Assembly (NCBI GenBank): GCA_022449765.1
Contig: JAKUPZ010000009.1
Location: forward strand, 16,367 to 80,366
Reading direction: 5' to 3'
Length of the DNA: 64,000 bases
Origin: Dehalococcoidia bacterium
GTDB lineage: Bacteria > Chloroflexota > Dehalococcoidia > Lucifugimonadales > Australimonadaceae
Shown here: positions 33,540 through 42,882 of the stretch, piece by piece
Numbering within the stretch: the stretch's first letter is position 1
How the letters are laid out: every line of letters begins with the position of its first letter
The notes under the pieces: generated by a model
The model's database searches: none
Told to the model about the DNA's origin: nothing
The model's input: only the letters and a program-made list of their open reading frames with translations
Position numbers and translations under genes: made by a program

Positions 33540-35855
33540 ATGACTACCCAAGGTTATGTTGGCCAAAGCGTACTAAGAACTGAAGATGAACGTCTCCTTA
33601 GAGGAGCGGGTAGCTTCACCGCGGATATTCATTTAACTGGGCTCCTCCATCTTGTTATAGTACGAAGCCCTCACGCACACGCGAATATATTGAATATTGA
33701 TGCCTCTGCAGTTTTAGCATCATCTGGTGTAGTAGGTGTGCTTACTAGCGATGATCTTCAAGAAGTAGGTTGGCTCAGTAGTATCGGTAGGCCTGGGATG
33801 GAAATTAAGCAAGGTGGAGACCATCCTATTTTGGCTAATGGCCGTGCTCTTTATGCTGGACAGCCGGTTGCAGCAGTTATAGCTAACAGCCTGGCTGAAG
33901 CTATAGATGCATCCTTAGAGTTTGACATAACCTATGAACCTTTACCTGCGGTAAATGACCTTGAAGAGGCATTAAGCAATAAGTTCGCTCCTCTACATGA
34001 AATTATGGGCGACAATATCTGTGCTTATCAACGCACAGGTGGCGGCAATGTAGAAGCAGCATTTGAAAGTGCTACAAAAGTCATAACAGGGAATTTCCAC
34101 GTTCCTCGTATTGCTCCAATGGCTATGGAAGGCAGAGCCTGCATTTCCAGCTACGATTCGAATTCTGGAAATTTAACTTTTTATTCCTCAAATCAATCGG
34201 CCCATGACATAGAACATCATTTACACGAAATAATTACTGTACCTGGGCATATACGGGTGTTCGCGCCAGACGTAGGAGGCGGCTTCGGTCATAAGCATCA
34301 TATTTACCCAGAAGAAGTATGCGCTATTGTTTACTCAATAAGATCGGGGCTTCCGGTTAAATGGGTAGAATCCCGTAGCGAAAACATCCATTCTTCGCAC
34401 TCACGTGGATTAGAAGCTTCCTTAAGTGCAGCAGTTAATCCGAATGGGAAAATACTTGGCCTCAAAGGTCGTTTTCTTTCAGATATGGGCGCATTCTGGA
34501 TCAGTGGGGCATTCACTTCACCTGATAATGCAGCTAAAAGGATAACCGGCCCATACGATATTCAAGCGTATGATGGCGAACAATTCTGCTTAATGACGAA
34601 TAGGCCGCCAATGACTTCCTATCGAGGGGCGGGACAACCAGAAGGCACTTTCTGCATGGAAAGACTGATGGATTTAATTGCAAGGGAATTAGATATTGAC
34701 CCCATTGAAGTGCGGCGGGTTAATCTCATAAGCCCTAAGAGTTTTCCGTATAAAACTGTGGCAGGAATACCGTATGTCGATGGTGATTATGAACCAGTTA
34801 TCGATAGAGCCATTGAAAAAAGCCAGTATCAAGAACTTCTTAGGCAGAGGGATGAAGATAGAAAGTCAGGTAAATTAGTTGGGGTCGGAGTTGCTATTTC
34901 TACAAAAGGTTCTGGGGGGACTGGTGGCGATGCAGCTCGTTCCAGTGCAGCAAAAATCTCTATCGATCGTGATGGAGGAGTTTTGATTGCTACTGACATT
35001 TCGCCACATGGCCAAGGCAATGCAACTACTTTTGCACAAATTGCTGCAGATACTTTGGGCGTTGTAATTGAAGATATCACTGTCCAGTGGGGCGATTCCC
35101 ATCTGATAGAACCATTTGGGCCCGGAGCAGGTACTTATGCGAGTCGCGGATTGGTAATAGGAGGTCATGCAGTACATCAAACTGCAGAGCAATTACGTGA
35201 ATCCCTAGTGGAAACGGGAGCAAGGGTTCTCGAAACCAGTAGCGCTAATATCCGTATATCATCAGGGCGAATTCATTCGATTCAGGATCCCTCTCACTAT
35301 CTCTCTATCGGGCAAGTTGCATGCATGATAGGTGATGAGTTTAACGGCTGTGAACATTATTCCACTTTCACTTTACCTCCAGGAAGCTTCGCCTTTGCTA
35401 TGCATGTGGCGTACGTTGAAATAGACATAGAAACTGGGCATGTACAAGTCAAGGACTTTACTGCCGTACATGATGTTGGGAATTTAATTAATCCAATGAT
35501 TGTAAATGGCCAAATACATGGTGGGATAGTCCAAGGTTTTGGAGAAGCGATGCTAGAGGGAATTTCATATGCTGAAGATGGTCGGCCTAATGAATGGTCT
35601 TTCATGGATTACTCAATGCCTTTGGCGGAAGATTTACCTAAAATGAAAATTGAAACATATGCGACCGAAGCAAGGAATGGTGCTCTAGGAGTTAGAGGCA
35701 TTGGGGAAATGCCATCCGTCACTGCTCCAGTAGTGCTTGCAAATGCAGTACATGACGCACTCAGCAGCATTGGCGCTTCAATGGTTGAAATTCCTTTGTC
35801 GCAGGAAAAAGTATGGAAAGCTATTAATGCTACAAGCGGAAAAGCTGCTGATTAA
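33540..35855 (+). CDS. Xanthine dehydrogenase family molybdopterin-binding (large) subunit
   Basis: Molybdenum hydroxylase large subunit of 771 residues, the usual length for CoxL/aldehyde oxidase-type subunits. The cofactor-binding segments are intact: VGGGFGHKHHIYPEE near residue 245, SYRGAGQPEGTF near 360, HGQGNATTFAQIAADTLG near 490, and the catalytic Glu in GIGEMPSV near 722. These enzymes normally work with a [2Fe-2S] subunit and an FAD subunit encoded next door. Neither is here; upstream is a divergent aldo/keto reductase gene and downstream a PAC2 gene. It may share small subunits from another locus or use a different redox partner. Substrate unknown. Confidence 0.92.
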   Translation: MTTQGYVGQSVLRTEDERLLRGAGSFTADIHLTGLLHLVIVRSPHAHANILNIDASAVLASSGVVGVLTSDDLQEVGWLSSIGRPGMEIKQGGDHPILANGRALYAGQPVAAVIANSLAEAIDASLEFDITYEPLPAVNDLEEALSNKFAPLHEIMGDNICAYQRTGGGNVEAAFESATKVITGNFHVPRIAPMAMEGRACISSYDSNSGNLTFYSSNQSAHDIEHHLHEIITVPGHIRVFAPDVGGGFGHKHHIYPEEVCAIVYSIRSGLPVKWVESRSENIHSSHSRGLEASLSAAVNPNGKILGLKGRFLSDMGAFWISGAFTSPDNAAKRITGPYDIQAYDGEQFCLMTNRPPMTSYRGAGQPEGTFCMERLMDLIARELDIDPIEVRRVNLISPKSFPYKTVAGIPYVDGDYEPVIDRAIEKSQYQELLRQRDEDRKSGKLVGVGVAISTKGSGGTGGDAARSSAAKISIDRDGGVLIATDISPHGQGNATTFAQIAADTLGVVIEDITVQWGDSHLIEPFGPGAGTYASRGLVIGGHAVHQTAEQLRESLVETGARVLETSSANIRISSGRIHSIQDPSHYLSIGQVACMIGDEFNGCEHYSTFTLPPGSFAFAMHVAYVEIDIETGHVQVKDFTAVHDVGNLINPMIVNGQIHGGIVQGFGEAMLEGISYAEDGRPNEWSFMDYSMPLAEDLPKMKIETYATEARNGALGVRGIGEMPSVTAPVVLANAVHDALSSIGASMVEIPLSQEKVWKAINATSGKAAD

Positions 35856-35903
35856 TGCGTCCGAAGACTTGCAAATATCTTTAATGAGGATGAAGATGCA
35901 CTC

Positions 35904-36812
35904 ATGCGAATAGGCGAATTTGAACTACTCGACTCAATGCCAGAACTGCGTAATCCTCACATTATTGCAACTCTTACTCCTTGGATTGATGCAGGAAGCG
36001 TGGGCTCACTTAGCGTAGAACGCTTAGAGCGATTCATGGGAGCAGAAGATCTCGGAGGTCTTGTAAAACCTGGACGCTATTTTGACTTCACTCGCTATAG
36101 GCCAGTCATGTACTACGAAGATGGCAAACGCCAAATGCGTATTCCAAATGCCGATTTAAGATGGGCAAAAGGTCCTAATGATCACGATTTTATTTTTCTT
36201 CACATGCTAGAACCTCACTCCAATTCAGAGGAATATGTTGATGCATTAGTGGAAGTTATTCAGCATTTAAAAGTGCAGCGATTCTGTAGAATTGGTGCTA
36301 TGTATGATGCCGTACCTCATACACGTCCATTGTTAATCATGGGAACCTTAAATGGTCAACCAATGGAAAACTATGAAGGCATACAAGGAAATCGACGACG
36401 CCCGTACCAAGGACCTACTTCAATAATGAATTTGGTAAGTGAGAGGCTTGGGCAATCGGATATTGATCACATGATGCTAATGTGTCGCCTACCCCATTAC
36501 GTAGAGCTTGAAGCTGATTTTGCAGGCCGTACTCAAATGCTCAAGGTTATCTGTTCACTCTACGATTTACCTTCGGAATACCACATTAGTAGACGTGATA
36601 CCCAGCAGTACGACAGGGTTACTGCAGAAATGGAAAAAAACCCTCAAGTTAAATCCTTAGTTGCTCGACTGGAAGCTGACTACGATGCTCGTCGTCAAAG
36701 AAGAAACCCCGGTGACGGCAAGGAATCAGCTGATACGTTACCTCCCCTTCCCCCATCCGTCGAAGAGTTCCTTGGTGAACTCACAAGTCTGAATGACGGT
36801 GAAGGTAATTAA
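35904..36812 (+). CDS. PAC2 family protein
   Basis: Soluble protein of 302 residues with the PAC2 (proteasome assembly chaperone 2-like) domain: IATLTPWIDAGSVGSLSVERL at the N-terminus, YRPVMYYEDG, FIFLHMLEPHSNSEEYVDA, and the conserved AMYDAVPHTRPLL. Bacterial PAC2 proteins are widespread in Actinobacteria and Chloroflexota and some are reported near proteasome or ligase genes; no function is established for this one. The C-terminal 45 residues are disordered, Arg-rich then Pro-rich (RRQRRNPGDG…PPLPP). It follows the molybdopterin subunit by 48 bases and precedes an MFS gene by 3 bases; three genes appear to be one operon. Confidence 0.88.
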   Translation: MRIGEFELLDSMPELRNPHIIATLTPWIDAGSVGSLSVERLERFMGAEDLGGLVKPGRYFDFTRYRPVMYYEDGKRQMRIPNADLRWAKGPNDHDFIFLHMLEPHSNSEEYVDALVEVIQHLKVQRFCRIGAMYDAVPHTRPLLIMGTLNGQPMENYEGIQGNRRRPYQGPTSIMNLVSERLGQSDIDHMMLMCRLPHYVELEADFAGRTQMLKVICSLYDLPSEYHISRRDTQQYDRVTAEMEKNPQVKSLVARLEADYDARRQRRNPGDGKESADTLPPLPPSVEEFLGELTSLNDGEGN

Positions 36813-36815
36813 TTT

Positions 36816-38111
36816 GTGAGCCCCAATAGGGTCTCATCTAACCTAAATGAACCACCACCAAATCCAAGATTTTTCTATGGATGGGTTGTAGTTGCCGTAC
36901 TAGGAATAATAGGCGGGATTAGCACTTTCATCGGAGTTGGAAACTTCGGGGTATTTGTTGTCCCAATGAGTGAAGATCTTGGAGTAGGCAATAGTTATTT
37001 TGGCTGGGCACTCTCTGCAAGACTTTTCGGGTTTGCTATTTCCGGTCCATTAATAGGACGTTGCATAGACAAATATGGCACTCGGCTTCCTCTTGCTATT
37101 GGTGGTTTTTTATTTGGCGGTAGTGCGATCGCATTCTTTTTCATAGAAGCCGGTTGGCAAATGATAGGTATAACATTATTTGCTGGCATCACTGGGTTTT
37201 GGGGAAGCAGCACACTCTATTTAACAGTCCCTATAGCTAAATGGTTTGTTAAAAAAAGAGGTAGGGCAATGTCTCTATTCTTCCCTTGTGTCCCTTTAGG
37301 AATTGGCCTAGGCAGTCCCGCCACACAGTTGGTTATCGACGCGTTCGGATGGAGAGGAGCTTGGCTAGTACTAGGTGTGGTTGGGGGATTAAGTATCACG
37401 ATTCTTTCACTTGTTTTTGTTAGAAATGATCCTAGCAGCATAGGGTTACTGCCTGATGGTGAAGTCAAGTCCATTGGAAATGCCCAATCTGCTAATTCTT
37501 CTATTGACGAATATCCTTGGACTCTCCGGGAGGCAATGGCGACTGGTGCGTTCTGGAAAATCAGCGCTTCATACGGGCTCTTAATGGCAGCAATGGGATC
37601 GGTCGGAGTATTTTGGATTCCATTTCTTCGATCGATAGATATAAGCCCGCATATAGCGGCATTAGCTTTCTCAACTCAAGCCTTCACGCAAGTGATCGCT
37701 GCAATACTCATCGCACCTTGGATAGACCGGATTTCGCCTCGTTATCTTGCGATGTCTGGCTTTACAAGTGTAGCTATTGCATTGGTAATAGCAGCCAATG
37801 CATCTGAGGCGTGGCATGGGTTCCTTGGAGCAACGCTTATTGGCCTAGGAATCGGTACTGCTATGTTAATGCAAACACACATATGGCCAGTCTATTTTGG
37901 GAGAGTAAATATTGGCGCTATCAGAGGAGCTGCGACACCAATAACGCTTGTAATGACAGCTATTGGTGCCCCAATACTAAGTATCCTTTTCGATAATTAT
38001 GGATTTGCGACAGGATGGGTAGTCGCGGGGGTGGCCCTAACTGTTGGAATTGCACTATTGCTGATTTCGCCCAAGCCATTCATCTCCGTACCTGGTAAAA
38101 ACAACTCTTAA
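36816..38111 (+). CDS. MFS transporter (monocarboxylate/oxalate-formate type)
   Basis: Major facilitator permease of 431 residues with 12 predicted helices. N-terminal RFFYGWVVVAVLGIIGG is typical of the OFA/MCT-like MFS group, with the loop 2-3 signature GPLIGRCIDKYGTRLPL. Transport of an organic acid is likely, which fits the redox enzymes before it. The start is GTG at 36816, just 3 bases after the PAC2 stop, with AAGG some eight bases upstream. Its stop and that of the convergent oxidase gene share TTAA at 38108-38111. Confidence 0.88.
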   Translation: MSPNRVSSNLNEPPPNPRFFYGWVVVAVLGIIGGISTFIGVGNFGVFVVPMSEDLGVGNSYFGWALSARLFGFAISGPLIGRCIDKYGTRLPLAIGGFLFGGSAIAFFFIEAGWQMIGITLFAGITGFWGSSTLYLTVPIAKWFVKKRGRAMSLFFPCVPLGIGLGSPATQLVIDAFGWRGAWLVLGVVGGLSITILSLVFVRNDPSSIGLLPDGEVKSIGNAQSANSSIDEYPWTLREAMATGAFWKISASYGLLMAAMGSVGVFWIPFLRSIDISPHIAALAFSTQAFTQVIAAILIAPWIDRISPRYLAMSGFTSVAIALVIAANASEAWHGFLGATLIGLGIGTAMLMQTHIWPVYFGRVNIGAIRGAATPITLVMTAIGAPILSILFDNYGFATGWVVAGVALTVGIALLLISPKPFISVPGKNNS

Positions 38112-39241
38112 TGGAATCGAGATGGTGAAAAAATAGAAATATCGTTTGAAGATTCTCGATATTCTGCTAAATCAGCCATAACTTCGCCCACGGTACTGCA
38201 AAATTTAAAACCATGTCCTGAAAAACCTGCAGCATACGAAACTTGTGGGTATTCTTGGTGCAATCCGATAACAAAATTATGATCAGGTGAATTTGTGAAC
38301 ATGCAAACAACCATTCTTAGCATCTTTCCTTCAGCTGCAGGAAAATGATTACGTGTAAATGACCGAAGCATCTCTTCATCCTCTTGCCGAAAGTCACGGT
38401 CAAGATTATCAGGATCTGAAATTTCTCCAACATGGTGGAATTTCCCTACTTTGTAGCCAGGAACACCAAAAGCTGGAAACCCATAATATTCTTCCTCATC
38501 TGAAGTAATTATAAATACAGGAAAGTTAGCAGGGCTAAACATTTCAATATTTGATGGCTCAAACCATGCAACAACCTGCCGTTCAGGAACCGCAATCGAT
38601 TCAAGTTCTGGAATAAGCTTTCCTGCCCAGGCTCCCGCCGTAAATACCAAGGCATCAGCATAGTATTCTGCTTGATCAGTAATAATTTTAACTCCCGAAT
38701 CGACAGGCTCCCAATGTATTACTCGCTCTCCTTCATGTATCTGAGCGCCCCATTGAGCAGCGAGCTTAACATGGCCCTCTATACATTTCTCAGGAACCAA
38801 AAACCCACCGTCTTCTTGAAAAACTGCCATCATATCTTCTGGTAATTGGTATCCTGGGAATTTTTTATGCAGCTCCGAAGAGGTAAAAATTTGATGTGGA
38901 ATATTTTGATCAATACAGGCACCTAAGGTATTTTGAAAACCACTAGACTCTGGTAATCCTGCGTGAACAGAACCTGTAATATGCAGTATTTTTTCTCCCA
39001 TTTCTGCTTGCAAAGTTCCCCAAAGTTCATAAGCTCTTTTGCCAAACGCTACATACTCGGGACCTTCATGGTATGCAAGACGAATAATGCGAGATAAACC
39101 ATGAGACGAGCCAAGTTCATGTGCAATCTGAAATTGTTCGATCCCGAGAACTTTTTTCCCACGTTTTGCTAATTGGTAGACAGTAGCACTACCCATACCG
39201 CCAACGCCAACAACTATTACGTCATATTTTTGAATAGCCAT
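38108..39241 (-). CDS. Monomeric sarcosine oxidase / N-methyltryptophan oxidase-like FAD enzyme
   Basis: FAD-dependent amine oxidase of about 377 residues (SoxA/SolA type). N-terminal Rossmann motif VIVVGVGGMGSATVYQLAKRG, the ELGSSHGLSRIIRLAY segment characteristic of the group, and the CMFTNSPDHNFVIG stretch holding the Cys that binds FAD covalently in monomeric sarcosine oxidase. It would oxidise an N-methyl or secondary amine with oxygen, releasing hydrogen peroxide. Start at 39241 follows GAGGTG; an ATG 27 bases upstream is less likely. Stop overlaps the MFS gene's stop. Such enzymes are abundant in marine bacteria degrading methylated amines. Confidence 0.92.
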   Translation of the reverse strand: MAIQKYDVIVVGVGGMGSATVYQLAKRGKKVLGIEQFQIAHELGSSHGLSRIIRLAYHEGPEYVAFGKRAYELWGTLQAEMGEKILHITGSVHAGLPESSGFQNTLGACIDQNIPHQIFTSSELHKKFPGYQLPEDMMAVFQEDGGFLVPEKCIEGHVKLAAQWGAQIHEGERVIHWEPVDSGVKIITDQAEYYADALVFTAGAWAGKLIPELESIAVPERQVVAWFEPSNIEMFSPANFPVFIITSDEEEYYGFPAFGVPGYKVGKFHHVGEISDPDNLDRDFRQEDEEMLRSFTRNHFPAAEGKMLRMVVCMFTNSPDHNFVIGLHQEYPQVSYAAGFSGHGFKFCSTVGEVMADLAEYRESSNDISIFSPSRFH

Positions 39242-39369
39242 AATCTTTTTCACCTCTAAATATATCAAAACTGTTGCCGTTGATTAACAGTGGATGCTAA
39301 CATCCGGCCCTCCGAGGCATGCATATATAATGCCACGGAACTTTACGATTGATTTTGGGAGGACCGCTC

Positions 39370-40578
39370 ATGTCTTGGGCAAAACAAATTTCTGGGCTCC
39401 TAGTTTTGAGTGCAGCATTAATGGTTGCAGTAGTTGCGTGTGGAGGAGATGATCCCACACCGACTCCTAAACCTGCTGCAGCTGCTCCGGCCGCATCGGC
39501 CCCAACTGCAACACCTGTACCTGCAAAGCCTACAGCCACACCAAAGCCGGCTGCAAAAGAAGAAGCTCCGGCACCAACTGCAACTCCGGTACCTGCTTTT
39601 GATGCAGAAAGCTACTTCAAAGGTAAGACCGTGAAAATTATTGTTGGTTTTTCTCCTGGTGGAGGATATGACACCTATGCAAGATTGATTGCAGCGACCA
39701 TATCTGATTACATTCCAGGTAAGCCTCGAGTAATAGTACAGAACCTACCTGGTGGTGGTGGCCTCAGAGGCCTGCAGACAGCAATGGCTGCCAAGCCTGA
39801 TGGGCTTACAGCGGTGACCATGGCAAATAGGTGGCCTGCTCGGGAAGCTGCAGGAGAGGACGTCAAAGGTTTTGACCCTTACACTGCCGAGTATATTGGT
39901 ACTCCTAGCTACACAAACAAATGGACTGCGCTTTGTGTAAGGTCTGATGTTGCAACGAACTGGGAAGAAGTAGTCGCCCTTGGTAGGAATATCACAACAG
40001 GTACTTCTGCCCCTGGTGGTGACATGATCGGTGGTGAGTTTGTTTCTTCAATCGGCCTACCCGTTAAAGTAATTTACGGATATGAAGGTACTTCAGAAGT
40101 GCTTGCCGCAGTAGATCGAAAAGAACTAGACGCTACCACAAGGTGCCCTGGTGAATTCTGGCTAAGCCTTTACCCTGAATGGGAAGAGCAGAAGATGCTA
40201 AAGCCTCTATTCTACTGGAAAGATCCTATTCCTGAAGCTGAATTAACCAGAATGGGTGTTACGGGTTCAGTGCCTCATGTGTTTGACGTAACAAAGGCCA
40301 ATGCAGAGCAGCAAGCAGCTTTCAATCTAGCTGAAAAGTTAGAATCTATGACAAGGATGTACACTCTGCCTCCTAAAACACCTAAGGACATTGTCGAAAC
40401 ATGGCGTTCAGCATTCAAATCTACTTTGACTGATGCGAAGTTCGTCGAGCGCGCCTCGCAGCTTGAACGTGAAATTAATTACGGTGACCCTGAAGATTTC
40501 GTTGCAGCCGTACAGGCAGGAAAGGGATTGAGTACTGAGGGACGAGAATTGTTCAAAGCCCTCTATGGATTAAAGTAA
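39370..40578 (+). CDS. tctC: Tripartite tricarboxylate transporter substrate-binding protein (TctC)
   Basis: Lipid-anchored binding protein of about 402 residues. Lipobox VVAC follows the signal segment; a Pro/Ala/Thr-rich spacer with repeats of PAAAAP/PTATPVP-type runs to about residue 78. The binding domain then opens with KTVKIIVGFSPGGGYDTYARLIA, the family signature, and NLPGGGGLRGLQ. It captures a carboxylate outside the membrane and hands it to TctAB. ATG at 39370 follows GGGAGG by seven bases, so I use it rather than 39349. A terminator hairpin lies 26 bases after the stop, before tctA, which would keep binding-protein levels above those of the permease. Confidence 0.93.
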   Translation: MSWAKQISGLLVLSAALMVAVVACGGDDPTPTPKPAAAAPAASAPTATPVPAKPTATPKPAAKEEAPAPTATPVPAFDAESYFKGKTVKIIVGFSPGGGYDTYARLIAATISDYIPGKPRVIVQNLPGGGGLRGLQTAMAAKPDGLTAVTMANRWPAREAAGEDVKGFDPYTAEYIGTPSYTNKWTALCVRSDVATNWEEVVALGRNITTGTSAPGGDMIGGEFVSSIGLPVKVIYGYEGTSEVLAAVDRKELDATTRCPGEFWLSLYPEWEEQKMLKPLFYWKDPIPEAELTRMGVTGSVPHVFDVTKANAEQQAAFNLAEKLESMTRMYTLPPKTPKDIVETWRSAFKSTLTDAKFVERASQLEREINYGDPEDFVAAVQAGKGLSTEGRELFKALYGLK

Positions 40579-40603
40579 ATCCTTCTCTACTCAAATTAGA
40601 GTG

Positions 40604-40637
40604 AAACAAGGGCAGCATTTGCTGCCCTTGTTTCTTT
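40604..40637 (+). terminator. Hairpin terminator between tctC and tctA
   Basis: AAACAAGGGCAGC (40604-40616) pairs perfectly with GCTGCCCTTGTTT (40621-40633) around a 4-base loop, followed by CTTT. Probably partial: the downstream permease genes need read-through or their own promoter. Confidence 0.88.
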
Positions 40638-40719
40638 AATGTTTTTTAGGTGTTGACTTGGAGTCGATACGCACGTAGTTTACGCATGTTTTAAAGTTCT
40701 CTTATCAATCGAGGTTTAA

Positions 40720-42252
40720 GTGGACGGAGATTTTCTTAAAGCTGCCCTTGACGGCGCGGATCAATTATTTTCTGTTGGACCGATGATTGCATTTGCAATC
40801 ATGATTCCAATTGCTCTCATTTCCGGGCTGATGCCTGGAGGCGGTCTCCCATTCCTAGTTGTGGTTTTATCATTCGCAACTGAACTAGACCCATTTATCG
40901 CAATGCCGATGGTAATTGGCTATATGGCTGCAAATGACTTAACGGAACCAATCCCATCTATCCTTCTAGGCATACCAGGTGCACGATCATCGCAAGCAAC
41001 AATTCTTGATGGATACCCTCTTGCCAGGCAAGGCCATGCAGGCCGTGCATTAGGTGCCGCTTACACATCCTCGTTAATTGGAGGAATTGTAGGTGGACTA
41101 GCATTGTTCATGGTATTGCCATTTGCCCGAGAGCTACTGAAGTTATTCGGTTCTCCAGAATTTTTCTTACTCTCGTTTCTGGGGATAGCATCTGTGGGTA
41201 TAGTCAGTGCTGGAGCTATGACGAAGGGGATGCTCACCGCATCATTAGGCCTATTAATTGGCATGATAGGTTTTGTGGGAGTAGCTGCTACTGAGCGTGC
41301 TACTTTTGGCATTCAATACCTTTACGATGGGATTCATATCGTTCCTGTAGTCGTAGGGTTATTTGCAATTCCTGAAATCGCAGATCTTATCATTTCCGAC
41401 AAACCGGTTGCTAAAGATCGCTTATCTGAGATGCTGAAAGAAGGAAATAAAGATGTCTATTTAGGTATGCGCGATGCGCTTCGTCATAAATTCCTTATTG
41501 CTCGCTCTGCTCTCATTGGTGTTTTTATCGGTGCAATGCCTGGATTAGGACCTACCCCAGCACATTGGATTGCTTACGCTCAAGCGAGACAGACAGAGAA
41601 AGGGGCTCGCGAAACATTTGGAACTGGGGATATAAGAGGTGTTATAGCTCCAGAGGCTTCGAATAACGCTACAGACGGTGGAGTGCTAATGCCTACGGTA
41701 CTTTTTGGTATACCAGGTAGTGCTCCTATGGCCATAGTACTAGGATTTTTAATTCTCGTTGGTATTACACCAGGGCCCAATATGGTAAATGCCGATCTTG
41801 ATCTAACCATTTCTCTCGTCTATGCAATTATTCTAGCGAATATCATTGTTGTCCCCATAGTTTTAAGATTCTCTGCATTACTCACAAAAGTTGCTGCAGT
41901 GCCTCCAAGAGTATTAGCTCCATTAGTAATTGGTATTGTCACAATCTCTGCTTTTCAAGCCACTTATAGCTATCCAGACCTCATTGTGGTTGGAGCCTTC
42001 GCGTTGTTGGGCATGTTCATGAAAGCATTTGCATGGCCACGCCCGCCAATTCTTATAGCAATTGTTCTTGCAGGTCCTTTGGAAAAATACCTAAGCATTT
42101 CAATCCAATCACGTGGAGCATCTTTGCTCTGGCAGCCAGCATTCATAGGAATAATTATTTTTGTTGTAATTGCAGTTTGGTTCGCACTTAGAGTTCAAAA
42201 AGGCACGCAAGCGTACTCCGAGACTGTTGAAAAAGAAGGCAATGATGAGTAG
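40720..42252 (+). CDS. tctA: Tripartite tricarboxylate transporter large permease (TctA)
   Basis: Membrane protein of 510 residues with about 11-12 helices, the large permease of the TTT family. Signature stretches: SGLMPGGGLPFLVVVLSFATE, GYMAANDLTEPIPSILLGIPG in the first half, and the related VLMPTVLFGIPGSAPMAIVLGFLI in the second, showing the internal repeat. It imports a di- or tricarboxylate with the TctC protein. GTG start at 40720, with GAGG upstream. The gene overlaps tctB by 8 bases. With the UbiD genes downstream, the substrate is likely an unsaturated or aromatic acid. Confidence 0.95.
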   Translation: MDGDFLKAALDGADQLFSVGPMIAFAIMIPIALISGLMPGGGLPFLVVVLSFATELDPFIAMPMVIGYMAANDLTEPIPSILLGIPGARSSQATILDGYPLARQGHAGRALGAAYTSSLIGGIVGGLALFMVLPFARELLKLFGSPEFFLLSFLGIASVGIVSAGAMTKGMLTASLGLLIGMIGFVGVAATERATFGIQYLYDGIHIVPVVVGLFAIPEIADLIISDKPVAKDRLSEMLKEGNKDVYLGMRDALRHKFLIARSALIGVFIGAMPGLGPTPAHWIAYAQARQTEKGARETFGTGDIRGVIAPEASNNATDGGVLMPTVLFGIPGSAPMAIVLGFLILVGITPGPNMVNADLDLTISLVYAIILANIIVVPIVLRFSALLTKVAAVPPRVLAPLVIGIVTISAFQATYSYPDLIVVGAFALLGMFMKAFAWPRPPILIAIVLAGPLEKYLSISIQSRGASLLWQPAFIGIIIFVVIAVWFALRVQKGTQAYSETVEKEGNDE

Positions 42253-42814
42253 CGATAAGGATAAGACTAATCAAGAAAGAAATATTTCATGGACATCCAT
42301 TGAAATAATCGGTGAGCTTATTCTGCTTGGCTTTATGATGGTCCTCATTATTGCTTACTTAATTGAACTTCCTGAGATTAAATGGGCTGGAAGATACCTT
42401 CCGCTTCTCGCAATAACAATGGGATTACCATTCTGGTTCCTGAGGGTAAGAACTGTACTTGCTAGAAAGTCAGCATTACAGCAAGGAATGGTAATGGATC
42501 TTGGATTCAAGCTTGGTGAAGACCCCAGCGGGGAGAAGCAGCGAGCAATACTATACATAGGGTCAATACTCGGACTTTTCATCTTAGTTTGGGTAATAGG
42601 GTTTCATATCGGGCTTCCTGCATGGGTGGTTGGTTATTTAGTTGTTTATGCCAAGATGAAATGGCGCTACGCATTAATAGCAGGAATTGGGTTTGAAGCA
42701 TTTATCATCGCTATCCTTGATTTAACAATAGATATTGGATGGCCTGAGCCTCTCATCTTCAAATTGATTAATATTGCATACCCTTTCAACGATATGTTCA
42801 GCAGAGCTTTTTAG
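42245..42814 (+). CDS. tctB: Tripartite tricarboxylate transporter small permease (TctB-like)
   Basis: Small membrane subunit of about 189 residues with four helices, as in TctB. I place the start at one of two adjacent ATG codons (42242 or 42245), with GAAGG ahead; the 42245 start gives better spacing. It overlaps the end of tctA by 8 bases (TGATGAGTAG), so the two are coupled. The N-terminal 15 residues are polar and charged. TctB sequences are poorly conserved, so the call rests on context, size and helix pattern. The order here is C-A-B rather than the C-B-A found in the model operon. Confidence 0.88.
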   Translation: MSSDKDKTNQERNISWTSIEIIGELILLGFMMVLIIAYLIELPEIKWAGRYLPLLAITMGLPFWFLRVRTVLARKSALQQGMVMDLGFKLGEDPSGEKQRAILYIGSILGLFILVWVIGFHIGLPAWVVGYLVVYAKMKWRYALIAGIGFEAFIIAILDLTIDIGWPEPLIFKLINIAYPFNDMFSRAF

Positions 42815-42882
42815 GAAAGGGAAATAATCGGATCTAGCAATTCAATTTGAATGGTGATTTGATTTCAAAGGAGAAAAGTAGC

